From: Escarpia spicata
Taxonomy: Eukaryota > Annelida > Polychaeta > Sabellida > Siboglinidae
Assembly: GCA_963995525.1 (NCBI GenBank)
Contig: OZ023210.1
Location: forward strand, 62,808,833-62,872,832
Length of the DNA stretch: 64,000 bases
Direction: 5' to 3'
Shown: in pieces, positions 1-11,936 of the stretch
Position numbering within the stretch: position 1 is the first letter of the stretch
Layout: each line of letters opens with the position of its first letter
Made by a program: the position numbers and the translations under genes
The notes under the pieces: generated by a model
Told to the model about the DNA's origin: nothing
The model's database searches: none
The model's input: the letters and a program-made list of their open reading frames with translations, nothing else

Positions 1-570
1 CAATTTGTTCGACCGACGTATCTTGTCACAGGCATTGTGTAATTTTGGTTGTCACGTTTTTCTACACTGCGTCCTTTACTCCATGGGGGAAGCCATCTGC
101 AACACACATAAAATGCGAATTACAAGGGAGGTATTATTATTTGAAAACGCTAAATAATTATTGTTTGCATAATTCTTGTGGGAACTATTGTTGGAAAATA
201 TAGGTGATATGTCAGAATAGCAGTTTGTAATGTCAGCTATATGATATATATAAACAAATAAATGTAACGTCCCACTAACATGATATTTTATAGGCAGATT
301 AAATATAGCGTGATGAACATTTCAGTAAACACAAAAGACGTATTCGTTCGCTAGATGGCGACATGCAAGTACATTTGTAGCTAACGTCTTAGTCGCTAGG
401 TGCCATCACCAATCCGCTGATTGACAGCAAGTAGGTTTTCATAAGTTTCTGCACGTCCAGAATATGGGATACAGCATGTCTTTCTAACAACATGTTTCAA
501 GACCGTTAGCACATGCATGCTAATGTATTCAGTATGAATTCTTAGGTCTGCATGTTAATGCGCATCTAAA
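1..570. other. No gene recognised
   Basis: AT-rich non-coding sequence. I see no long open frame, repeat array or mobile-element coding similarity here. Confidence 0.5.
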
Positions 571-663
571 TGCAGCTGAGGAATGATACAATACAATACA
601 ACTTTATTCAACCCTGTAAGGGCAATTACATTGTCGTTTGGGCTTGCACAGTGTATAAATAAT

Positions 664-720
664 TATATATATATATATATATATATAGCATGACTATCAT
701 TAGCTAAAACAGAACATGCC

Positions 721-771
<51 letters not shown>
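664..771. repeat. (TA)n microsatellites
   Basis: Two pure TA tracts (about 664-687 and 721-771) flank a short unique spacer. Just upstream, near 590-610, is a 'caatacaactttatt' motif of the kind often found at retroelement ends. It is too short to assign. Confidence 0.85.
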
Positions 772-889
772 GTTTAAGACTCTGCCGTCGGGCCGCCGTT
801 TTAGGTGCCCCTCGTGCAAAACAAAACAAACGTAAGAACTTATTTTTTATTCCTGCTGCCATCAGTCTTTTAACGATGTGAAATAAATG

Positions 890-1042
<153 letters not shown>

Positions 1043-1205
1043 CTATGTATTTAGTGGTTACAGTATGAAGAAATGCCCTACATGAATTCACGTGATAAAT
1101 TATTCTTTTTGTGACTATGATGACGTGAGCCAGTAATACGCTGTTACATATGTAATATTTTAATATTATATATATATACACACACACACACACATATATA
1201 TATAT

Positions 1206-3590
1206 GCCTTCCTAAGTACCTGTTGTTCACAAAACTGAGTGATGCTTCTTTGAGCCTCTCCGATTATTTTTGAGCTGACACGTACAACCTTGTGTAAACT
1301 GTTCTTGTATTTAACACTCAGGTTGAAATACCAGCAGATAAACGAAAAGTAAAGAACACTCTCAATAAAAGACTTGTAAAGCAGGTCTTAAATTGTTTTA
1401 TCAACAGAAAATTTGTTTAATTTTCTAAGAAAGTACTGGCGTTGCTGACATTTCTTGACGATTACTTCAGTGTTGTCATCCCATCCAAGTTTGTTATCAA
1501 ACACTGTATCTAAGTATTTGTACTTGGTGACAATTTCAACCTCTTGATCACGAATGGTGGTTTTCTTTAGGATGTTGACTGTGTTTTCTGAAATCTATTA
1601 CTAACTCCTTGGTCTCACATACATTAAACTTTAAATAGGAGTCATCACACCCCTCAACCAAATCTCGTAGTGCCGGGCCATGATCTTGTTGAGAACCAAA
1701 GAGAAGTGAAAGTAAGGCACTGTCATCAGCAAATTTAACTAAAAACCTGTCTGCGTGAGCACTTCTACAACTGCCAGTGTACAAGATGTACATGAGGGGT
1801 GAGAGACAACAACCCCAAGGCGAGGCCGTGTGCGTCAAGTCAACCTCATGTCAGAATATTTCCCTTTCACAAAAACATATTGAGGTCGACACGACAAAAA
1901 ATCAACAATCCAGGCAACAAACTGGTTTCCAAGATTCAAATCAGAAATTAGTTTATGGGCTAAGATATGAGGCTGCATCAAATTAAAAGCCGATGAGAAA
2001 TCGGCGAAGAGAATCTTGGCATGTGCAGTTGGCTTCTCAAGGTGAGTATATACACTTTATCCAGAATGAAGAAATTTGAATCTTCAACACCTCTTCCAGC
2101 CCGGTACGCAAACTGGAGTGGATCTAATTGACTCTCGGTGATGGGCAGGATCAATGACTTGACTAGCGTTTCCAGGGTTTCATAACAAGATATATTAGAG
2201 CAATTTAACTGGTCTGATGTCGTTTATCTGTTTCGGGTTGTTTGTCTTAGGAATGGGGATGGCAGTAGAAGTTTTCCAAGCAGTGGGAATACTAGCAGTT
2301 TTTAGAGAGGTCTAAAAGAGATCTTGAAAGACGCCACTAAGCTGACCTGCACAAAACTTCAGAGTTCTGCACAGATGACTTCGGGGCCTGGGGTTTTGTT
2401 TATCATCTTAAGACAATTAGCTACACTCTCCTGATCAATGACAACAGTTTGATCAAACGTCAAACACGACTTTAGAGCAAACATGTAGGATGAAAAGTTG
2501 TGTTCTTCAAAACGTGTAAAGAAATCATTAAACACTTCGAGCAAAGACTCATCACACCCACCCTGCAGCCTGACCTTAGATCTATCTGGGTCTGTCATCA
2601 TGTTCACAGCTGCCATGTTCTTTATCCCCTTCCAAGCGTCACAAAAAATTACCACCAGCAAACTTGAGTTCAACCTTCTGTTTATATTGTTGTTTTGCCT
2701 GCTTGATTGATGCTTTTACTTCTTTATTTACTTGTTTTTCTCTTCGGCCGTACACTGGAAGAAGACTCTTTTCTTTTTATTTAGGACGGCTTTTAGATCT
2801 GTTGTGTATTGTTGGGAAAAACAGTGATTTGTTTAGTTGGAATCACAGAGTCAACACAGAACGAAATATAAGATGAAATAACATCAACAAGTTCATTCAG
2901 ATTTTCACACGTGTCATAGAACATGTGCCACTCTGAGCAGTCAAAGCAGCCCTGCAATGCAACAATAATATCGGCAGTCCAGCTTATCACGGTTTTCACC
3001 ACCCACTTAAGTTTATGAAAGACCGGTTTGTGCACGCGGACGATGAATACATAGTTGTGGTCAGCTGATCCAATTAGAAGTAACGCAATAGACGTGTAGG
3101 CTGCAGGCACTGAATCGTAGCAAAGATCAATTGTCTTGTTCAGACGAATTGGACATGTGACATATTAAAATGTCTTCAATGTTTTGTCGAGAAGGCAGTG
3201 ATTACAGTCACCCAGCACACATTTTGGAGCATCTGGAGAAATAGAGTCTAGTTTGTTGATGTGGTGTGACATGAGTTCTGCAGCCCTTGCGGCATTGGCG
3301 CGTGGGCGGATGTAAACAAGTGTGAAGAATAACTGGGGCAATTCCCTTGGCAGATAGAAGGGCGAAGTGAGACGGAAGCTCAATGTCAGGCGTGCAAAGT
3401 GTGTCACGAACAATGACCGTTCTGCATCATCTCCGGTTGATATAGAAGCATACTCCCCTCCGTGTTCTTTCCCATTGTCACATTTGTTTCTGTCTAATCG
3501 AATGGGTGCTCCAAACCCATCAATAAATAAATCACTGTCTTGCACATGATCAACAAGCCAAGTCTCAGTATAAGCAAGTAGACAGGCCCC
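1206..3590 (-). pseudogene. Decayed Rex1-like (CR1-group) LINE, endonuclease plus reverse transcriptase
   Basis: Minus-strand remnant of a non-LTR retrotransposon polyprotein, read from high to low coordinates. Near 3,560-3,170 are endonuclease fragments: 'TETWL' (the usual catalytic Glu region), 'DGFGAPIRLDR' and 'CVLGDCNHC', where the family normally has GDFNH, so the Asn/Phe context is altered. At 2,670-2,360 is the N-terminal RT region with 'KTPGPE'. Between 2,300 and 1,850 the RT core is readable only across several frames and stops ('FADFSSAFN'-like). At 1,838-1,548 come 'GCCLSPLMYILYT' and 'KFADDSALLSLL', which contains the RT catalytic Asp pair. The C-terminal domain ('SFIESVL', 'SFICWYFNLSVK') extends to about 1,206. 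Several frameshifts and stops make it non-functional. It looks 5'-truncated inside the endonuclease. The Rex1 assignment rests on remembered family resemblance; CR1/Jockey group is safer. Confidence 0.75.
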
Positions 3591-3864
3591 TGGAGGCGTT
3601 TTGTCCCGCAGAGGGGGCGTCTTGCCCCACGTGATTTGGGTAATGTACAATCGTGAGTGGGTCACGAAAATATATTTGTTTTGTACAGCTGGTGATATAA
3701 CTTCATAGAGTGCAGTAGGCTCCGTTACTCTGTTGACAGTTGACAACGTATCTAAAGTTCCGCTCAGTCACTGCGGGATGTCATTCACAACTTATCGAAC
3801 GTAATATTTGCAGACCTATATGTGGTGTGATAATTTGTTTAGTGAGCAATTTTTTTTCTCAGAT
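3591..3864. other. Spacer between LINE remnant and pogo-like element
   Basis: Contains no recognisable coding motif. It probably includes the 5' flank of the pogo-like element, but I could not identify a terminal inverted repeat. Confidence 0.4.
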
Positions 3865-5312
3865 ATGGTTCGCACATCCAAGCGAAATACGGAACGGGGT
3901 GCGTACGGCGATGACACGCTGAAAGCTGCACTCTTAGCTTTGGAGGAGCAGCCGTTGAAGACCGTCAGTCGACTGTATAACGTGTCCACACGTACGTTGC
4001 GCTTACGCTTGGGCCGATGAATACACCGCTACATGCTCCCACTGAGAGCATTCTGCGCGGCCACATTTCTTACGTGGAGAAATGTTTGTACGGACTGACG
4101 ACTGTAGACGTGAGACGCCTGGCCTACGATCTACCGAGAATTTGGAATTGAAACACCATTTTTCTGCCGAAACGAAGATGGCAGGACGCGACTGGCTGCC
4201 CGTGTTCTTTAAACGGCACGGCGGGCATTATCGTCACCGTCATCTGCGGGATGAACCCGGTCGGCACATATCTGATACCGATGTTCTTTCCGAGAAAGAG
4301 AATGGTTGAATCGTTGATGACAAGTGCGCCATGTCAATCCGTTGGCTACTGCAGTTCCAGCGGATGGACGGACTCTGATCTATTTGTGAGGTGGCTGGAG
4401 CATTTTTCTAATTTCACGAATGCATCAGTTGACGTGCCCCAGATCGTAAACGTCGATGGTCACCACAGTCACAACACTCTGGCTGCGGTAGAGTATGCGA
4501 GGAGCCGTGACATTACCTTTGCACTGCCACCGCACACCATACACAAGTTGCAGCCATTGAACATATCAAATCCCTCAAGAGTGCGTACAAGGCAGCGGCT
4601 GACAGCTGGATGGTCGCCAATCCCGGAAGGAGAATCACTGCATACGACATGGCAGCAATATTCTGCGATACGCCACACCCGAGGCAGGCTTTTGCGCGTG
4701 TGGAATTTGGCCATTCGACGCAGAAATCTTCACGAACGAAGACTATGTTACCGCTGCGGTTACCGATGAGGATGCCTTGACGCCGACCGCTAGATGCCTT
4801 GCCGCCAACTGTCGGATCTTCCTTAATACAGCCGCCAACTGCCGGATCATCCTCAGAACTGCCGCCAAGTGCCGGATCATCTACAGCCTTGCTGGCAACA
4901 CGCCAGTTGGTCAGTGACGTCATAGAGAAACTGTTGCCAAAACCCAAACTATCCCGTCCACGCCCGAGGTCACGTGTTGCTGAATTAGCTGCGGTGCTGA
5001 CTTAATCTCCTTATAAGAGACAACTTGCTGAACGAGAGTCAAACAATGAGAAGGCGAAGCGAATGGTGAAACCAAAAGGGAAGTCACAGTGGAGAAACAA
5101 CGCAAGCAAGATCGCTGTCACGAAACCAAAGAGAAGACGCGTCAGCTGTGAGGAGGAGGATTGGCCATGTATCTTCTGCGGCGAGTCGTTCGTGAACAGC
5201 AGGTCAAAGGAAGTGTGGGTGCAGTGTCTGATGTGCCCGAAATGGGCACACAACGACTGCACGCCAGGACTGCCAGGGTGTATATGTCCAAACCGCGAGT
5301 CAGATAGTGACT
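3865..5312 (+). pseudogene. Decayed pogo/Tigger-like transposase with C-terminal PHD finger
   Basis: Remnant of a Tc1/mariner-superfamily pogo-like transposase. From the ATG at 3,865, 'MVRTSKRNTERGAYGDDTLK' begins an N-terminal psq-type helix-turn-helix ending at 'TRTLRLRLG' (about 4,011). The frame then shifts near 4,015 and again near 4,140 ('KMAGRDWLPVFFKRH'). A deletion after about 4,220 removes the part that should carry the first catalytic Asp. The next frame (4,251-4,565) holds 'NPVGTYLIPMFFPRKRMVES', 'GWTDSDLF', 'VDGHHSH' (second catalytic Asp) and 'LPPHTIHKLQPLN', where the family has QPLD, so the third catalytic Asp is Asn. Another shift gives 'KSAYKAAADSW' and 'CGIWPFDAEIFTNEDY'. 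Residues around 5,160-5,310 form a PHD-like finger ('CIFCGESF', 'WVQCLMCPKWAHNDC'). A ~36-bp degenerate tandem repeat lies at about 4,795-4,890. It cannot be active. Confidence 0.85.
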
Positions 5313-5459
5313 GGACGAAGCTGTCTGTTGCCGGGTGCTTTCAATTATACAACTTGGATTTTTATAACATCATGTTATCTGACCATATAAACGTTATTGT
5401 TGTCAAATGTCACAAATGCTTTGGTAATACATTGCATAACCGCACGACAATCGTATAAC

Positions 5460-6020
5460 AGTAACAAGAAGTCAAAATGACTAGTTCATGAATAACTATG
5501 CCTGGAAGGGTAATTTGCAACTCTACATCTTTTTCAGTTTTTGTCTTATCCCTCTCTTTTCCCTCTTTTCCTCTTCTTGCGCTGCGTGCTGTCTGTCATG
5601 TTTTGTTCTGTCTGTGAACGTAGCAATTCAGGAGGGAAATCAGAGTGTATCAAAGGTCCAACAGCGCTGGAGCCCCGCAGGCTCAACAGGTACTCACGGG
5701 TGTATTAAAAACAATGGCCGCCATTTTGTTGTCCGTGTACCGGTCTAAGAATGCACGAAAAAGTCACAGTACATGCGCAGCGTTGCACACACCAACATCA
5801 ATAATCTACGCTTATCCATCCTGGAACACTCCAAATACCAAGGAGTCACTCTGCCAATTCAGACAACGAAAAGAAACTGAAAATACACAGTAAACATTTA
5901 ACAAAATAGCCCGTCCTCGCGAATATGTTGCCACTCGTGGAGCGCCATCTAACCTGCAAGTTAATTAAACAACCCTTAGTCTGTGACACCAGAATGTGTC
6001 CACGTAAAAAATCACACATC
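5460..6020. other. No gene recognised; left flank of a duplicated repeat-bearing sequence
   Basis: Non-coding. The last ~50 bases ('cttagtctgtgacaccagaa' and following) match 7,372-7,410 and form the left flank of the minisatellite locus. Confidence 0.5.
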
Positions 6021-6763
6021 CTTATTGTGGCACCAGACTACTGTAACAAGCTCTTATTATGGCACCAAACTACTGTAACAAACTCTTATTATGGCACCAG
6101 ACTACTGTAACAAGCTCTTATTATGGCACCAGACGACTGTAACAAGCTCTTATTATGGCACCAGACTACTGTAACAAGTTCTTATTATGGCACCAGACTA
6201 CTGTAACAAGTTCTTATTATGGCACCAGACTACTGTAACAAGCTCTTATTATGGCACCAGACTACTGTAACAAGCTCTTATTATGGCACCAGACTACTGT
6301 AACAAGTTCTTATTATGGCACCAGACTACTGTAACAAGTTCTTATTATGGCACCAGACTACTGTAACAAGTTCTTATTATGGCACCAGACTACTGTAACA
6401 AGCTCTTACTATGGTACCAGATTACTGTAATAAGCTCTTATTATGGCACCAGACTACTGTAACAAGCAATTATTATGGCACCAGACTACTGTAACAAGCT
6501 CTTATTATGGCACCAGACTACTGTAACAAGCTCTTATTATGGCACCAGACTACTGTAACAAGCTCTTATTATGGCACCAGACTATTGTAACAAGCTGCTA
6601 TTATGGCACCAGACTACTGTAACAAGCTCTTATTATGGCACCAGACTACTGTAACAAGCTCTTATTATTGCACCAGACTACTGTAACAAGCTCTTATTAT
6701 TGCACCAGATTACTGTAACAAGCTCTTATTATGGCACCAGACTACTGTAACAAGCTCTTATTA
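6021..6763. repeat. 32-bp minisatellite, about 23 copies
   Basis: Tandem units of 32 bp built from 'ttattatggcaccagactac' followed by 'tgtaacaagctc'. Successive 'ggcaccag' starts lie 32 bp apart (for example 6,061 and 6,093). Copies differ by single bases: c/t in 'aagctc/aagttc', a 'gcaatt' variant near 6,467, and 'attgcacc' in two late copies. It is not coding. A related single-copy locus lies at 7,372-7,482. Confidence 0.95.
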
Positions 6764-7371
6764 TTCACATTCCATGATATGTTTAATGATCCATAAAACA
6801 CAGATTTGCTGCATCGTATATTATTTCAAACGAAGACGTAATAGTTTGATTAATTGTAAAAGTTAGATTCTGCACGTGATTATATAGCTTCGTATAATAA
6901 GTCTAATTTACATATGGCGCACTTATTCAGCACCGGACTCACAGCATGGTTGATTGGTAGGCCTATCTGTTTCGACTTGCGACTGCAAGCTTACAACAAA
7001 CGTCCAACGGCACCGTCTATAGATACCTCCAACAACATTCCCTTGAGGCTTATAGAAAACCTGCAATTGAACACCAGCTTCCAGACCTTTAGTTTCACCC
7101 CCCCCCCCCCAGTCACCAGGCTCCCAAAATCTCCAACAACACCCATCTTGACACCTCCACCTGCACACCTACATTGAGGCTTTTACAAATAACACAGATT
7201 ACCACTTCACGAGACATTCAAATGGATGCCCATTCACACGTCCAACGTACTGCATCTCCCTGCGACATGTTAATTCGTCGTTTGTTAGTCACAATTATTT
7301 AACCGAGAGCAGCTTATCAACCAAGTTTTTCGCATTCAGTTGAAGGAATGTTTGTTATGTTTAAATAAAAG
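6764..7371. other. No gene recognised
   Basis: Unique-looking sequence between the minisatellite and its unexpanded relative, with a C10 homopolymer near 7,100. The open frames of about 80 codons here lack any recognisable domain. Confidence 0.5.
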
Positions 7372-7482
7372 ACCCCTTGTCTGTGACACCAGAATGTGTC
7401 CAAGTAAAAATAACACATTCTTATTATCACACCAAACTAGTGTAACAAGCTATATTGTTCGTATTCCATGATATGTTTAATA
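7372..7482. repeat. Unexpanded relative of the 32-bp minisatellite locus
   Basis: The order 'ctgtgacaccagaatgtgtc', one unit resembling 'cttattatcacaccaaacta', then 'attccatgatatgtttaat' reproduces the left flank, one repeat unit and the right flank of 5,975-6,785. Only about one unit is present. This looks like a second copy of the same dispersed element in which no expansion occurred. Confidence 0.75.
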
Positions 7483-9544
7483 TTGATGTTGGATTAGTTT
7501 GTGTTTGGTCTTTGCTTCGGTGCAATTCACAATCGATATAAAGTGAATGCGTATTGATCTACGCTCACGGGTTGCTGTGCCAAGCGTGTCTAAAGTAAAT
7601 ACGAGCCAGTGAATAGCTGCATCAATCGACGGTCTTGAATAGACACAGGAAAGACTTTCACGTCGCGTCTCCTCGGACAGCGTTGTCCGCGTCAGAGTGG
7701 TCGGTTTGGTCAGCCAGGCCACACCTTGAAGTATTTCACTTGCACAGGAGAGATTGTCAAGGTTTTTGGCCGGATTTCTTTTATGTTACTGTGCTGCGTC
7801 GCAGGTAAGTACAGCAAATCAGTGCCAGCGATGAGTATTCTAAGCAGGGCCGTAGCCAGGTTAAGTTTCAAAGGGGGAGAGTCGTATTTATTGTAGAGTA
7901 TCTATATCGGTGTCAACGGAACTTGTCGAGGGTGGGCATGGTCGCTAATGTCATACGACGTATCTATCAATGAACAAGATTGTAACTTAAAATTTCCTGA
8001 AAATCGTGTGTGGTTTGTTTTCGCCAAAATGGGGGTTATCGCGAACCTCCCGACCCCCTCCGGCTGCGACTCTGTTCTAGAGGCCACACAGGGCCGTAGT
8101 CACTCTTCGGCACTGGAGGCACATGCCTCGTGTGATCTTGTAAGTAGGAAATAATCAGCGTGTCCTAACTTCCCAACACAGTTTTAGAAGTATTTATTTG
8201 TTTCCAATGTTTGACGAGTTTGGTTGTGCCATTAATAGCTATTTGGCAATACCTTCTCACCATGTTTGTTTTGTTACGAACGAGAATACGCTACACTGTT
8301 ACATACGTACTTGTTTTGGCCTGTTTGCTCACTGGGAACATAGTCCATCGACACTGGTCTTCCACTCTTGTTGGTTTGTGGTCAGTTTCTCAATTGATAT
8401 CCCGGTGTAATACATCGTATTTCTTCCGCGTTCGGCGTCTCTCTGTCAGGTGTTTCTTTGCATTTCTCGTCTTCTCTTGTATTTCGGGGTTCCGTGTAAG
8501 TGCACCGCCAGAAGCACGTTCATAATTAGAACATCCGTATCATTGTTAATATAATTATTTTATTGGATAATAGCAGTAGTTAAAGTTAATTAATTTAATT
8601 TATGTATTAAATTCGACTGGAGCGGCCCCTCTCTCCAAATGACCAAATCAAGATGTAGCAATGAATGACACATCACCAACCCAAAGACAGACTAATTCTA
8701 GTCTACCACCGACAATTACACGCGATCAAAAGTAGAAGTTTCTGCTTAAAAATAAATGACATAATGTCAGTTGCTACGTAGTATACACTCGTGTGTCCAG
8801 CGACCGGAATATACCAACAGGAAGATTTCGCAGATATATAAAGACAGTCAGACATTTCTCAGAATAGAACATGATTTCGTTCAGTAAAAGCGGTAGGTAT
8901 ACACTCTTCCATAGGAAACAGACGTCGTTTTGGCTCAAGAATATTGCATCAATACAATACCATTATAAAATAGGTGTGGCAGTATTTATTTAAGACTCTA
9001 TTTGTGGAGAGAAAAAATGCGTGTTAGATATGTTCATTCAAATGATTTCAGTTGAGTCAATATTATTTTCTGAAGTGCACCCTGGCGCAGTTAGTGTACA
9101 GTCGCAAAGGTTACGTGTGAATATTAATAAACATCTCACACTAGACACACCGGTTCATCGCCGAGCAAACAGATCAACGTTGAACTCTATAATTAGCGAC
9201 ACTGTACGATAGGAACTGCACACGCACAGCTTATGGAGGCAGTTATTGTCCATTGCCACAACTTCAAACAAAACGCGAGTCGGTTAATCTACACTAGTGG
9301 AGCAACATTGGTGCCCGGTAGCAAGAAGTAGGTTACCCTCCTGCGAGACCACACGTAGGTCTTTCAACGGAAGTACACAATCATTGAACGATCTACGCTC
9401 CACACGTTGCAAACAACGAATCGGCTTTAACTCAGTCTAAACTCCGTATTATCTAATGGAATCGTGCGTGGAAAGTTGCATTGTTACTGCGAGTATAAGT
9501 AGCCAAGTATTTCGCGTCCTCGATGAACTTATTAAAAAAGGAAA
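7483..9544. other. No gene recognised; dispersed-repeat fragments and one strong splice-site pair
   Basis: Mostly featureless. 'cagggccgtagccag' at about 7,846 and 'cagggccgtagtcac' at about 8,088 are near-identical direct repeats bounding a G/C-rich stretch, probably a dispersed-repeat fragment. A strong acceptor-donor pair lies at 7,795-7,810 (listed separately). Hydrophobic open frames at 8,198-8,525 overlap each other and show no known motif. Confidence 0.4.
7783..7804 (+). CDS. Possible 5' exon or recursive splice point (speculative)
   Basis: A pyrimidine-rich stretch leads into 'gcgtcgcag' joined directly to 'gtaagt' (GT at 7,805-7,806). Such a juxtaposed 3'/5' splice site is the signature of a recursive-splicing point. 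Alternatively, an ATG at 7,783 opens seven codons plus one base before the donor. That ends in phase 1, which matches the phase-1 acceptor of the exon at 16,695. The weak start context and 8.9-kb gap make this only a hypothesis. Confidence 0.2.
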
Positions 9545-9911
<367 letters not shown>

Positions 9912-11164
9912 TTGTCCCTTGTTTTGATGGCGCTGTAATATTACGCAGAATTAAAACGTAATTAAAGCGTAATTATATGTCATACAAGGTTACGACCAGT
10001 GTCCAATATAACAATACAGAAATACAACGTCCTATATACTTACTATATATATACTAGTATAACTGAAAACATTCCAAAATATGTCGATATGTGACTAGCC
10101 GCAGCTCGGGCGCAGTTCGCTTTGGCGGGTCACACATACTCTAGCTGAGGACACCGCCCTCTAGAGTCATCTGGGTGTGCTCGGCGTAATGCATTTGACC
10201 AGACTCGGCGAGTTAGGACTGGTGCTTCTGTCCAGTGTTGACACACGCCACTCTACTGTGCATGGCACAGATGTTGTTTGTGTACGCCTAATTTAGAGTT
10301 CTTGTGTAAATTCTCTAACAATAGGCATACAATACAGTACTCCTTTATTCAGACTGATAATTTGCACTTTACAAATATAGCATGCACGAATGCATCAGCA
10401 CCTGTGGTGCATGACAATTATACACATTAAAGACCGCATTATTTACATGAGAATACAAAGTAAACAATTATGACATTTATTACAATAATTAAACACGATG
10501 TTATTTTGACATGTTATAGTCGAATCCATGAAAAGTTGCATTTATTATATCGGCCAGGGAAACTGATATTATAATAAGTTTTGCTAGCAATTAAACGAGC
10601 CACTAGGTTAACATACTCCACCATTCAGTAATGACTAGTGCTGTTTCGGTACACTGTACGAATCGTGAGACAGAATGTTAAAGAAACAGTTTAGTGGTAT
10701 ATGCTAAATAACTAACGCTACTAACTGCACCGTCACATTTTTGCCGGATTCCATCTCTGCACATTGATACTGTTGGGCATAACATCGGAAGATGGGGGGA
10801 ACTATAATATTTTTAAACTTCACGATTTCGGATCAACCGTAGCGGAACTCTACTGCCTCAGCGTGGAGGGGTTTCATACGCACACGTCACCCCTCAGCCT
10901 ACGGACTTGATCATGAGCAGTTATCGCTTGCCGCAACAGTCCAGCCATATTTAAAATATCGATTTTTAGACAACAAATATGTCCTAACACAAAAATACAC
11001 CACTTGATACTCATGTGTCTGTTGTGGTTTTGACAGGTGGCAGTTATACCAAACGGGTGGGCTCGAAACGGTTTCCAAAGCGTGCTTTGGTCAATTTGGA
11101 TCAGTATCAATACGATACCCTTTGGAAAATATGTTTTCAAGTGTCGTATGTATCGCGATATAAA
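9912..11164. other. No gene recognised
   Basis: Non-coding. Near 10,325 'aatacagtactcctttattc' resembles the sequence near 590-610 and may be a retroelement end, but this is too weak to annotate. Confidence 0.45.
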
Positions 11165-11345
11165 GATTTAATAACATTGCCACCCAGTGGCGCAGGATCA
11201 AAATTTATATTGGGGGGGCTACCGGAGCTTCAGCACCACTAAAAAAGTTTTGCCTCACCTTGTGGCTGGCTCGACTGTGACATCGGGGGGCGGGGGGGGG
11301 GGGGTGCTTTGGAAAACAATTATTACTGGGAGGGGGAGCAGAAAA
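11165..11345 (+). mobile_element. Fragment of an unclassified G-rich dispersed repeat (here 'R')
   Basis: Contains 'accggagcttcagcac', 'aaaaaagttttgcctcac' and 'ggctcgactgtgacatcgg', which recur in the same order and orientation at 32,790-32,960. It carries a G-run near 11,285-11,305. I recognise no protein. It lies just beyond the 3' end of the minus-strand CR1 copy but is not part of it. Confidence 0.45.
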
Positions 11346-11936
11346 CCATATGTCTGTCTTCCAATTGCACACACCTTTCACAGTCGACAAAATACACATT
11401 AATCGTCTCATAAAATTTATATTTCAACCCGCCATTGACGTTCGCCACAAAAACAAACATTCACACTCACATTTAACACCCCCTGTTCCCGCGCCTACCA
11501 TGTTGCCACCCAGAACATTAACTCTAGATGGCAGGTGGACAAGGATGCCTTTTGGCTTATCGAGAATCCAACCATTTTATTTACGTGTATCCCGCCTTTT
11601 TGAGGTATGTATCGATTTTATTGTTAAACATATTCACGCTACTAGCACCCACACAATCAGCAGATAATATGTTCCATTCAGTTACAGTCTTTTGTCAAAA
11701 TGAGAATTTTCTTATATCTAATCTACACTGCCTTTCTTTCTCTTCTTCCTTAACTGAGAAAAAATATTTCTATCAATATTTTCATAACCATTCAATATTT
11801 ATTTTAAACACTTCTATCTGATCTCCTCTCAATCTCCTGGTCTCTAGTGTTGTTAAACCACATTATTTTAGGCGTATTTCGTAACTACGATCCCGCAATT
11901 TTTGTATAATTTTAGTCGTTCTCCTCTGTACTCTTT

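Noticed and set aside
585..660. Retroelement 3' end resembling 10,320-10,375
   Set aside because: Shared similarity is short and T/A-rich, and no coding sequence or tail adjoins either place.
8198..8525. Hydrophobic membrane-protein-like frames
   Set aside because: Two overlapping frames are equally open, composition follows T-rich DNA, and no motif or splice context supports either.
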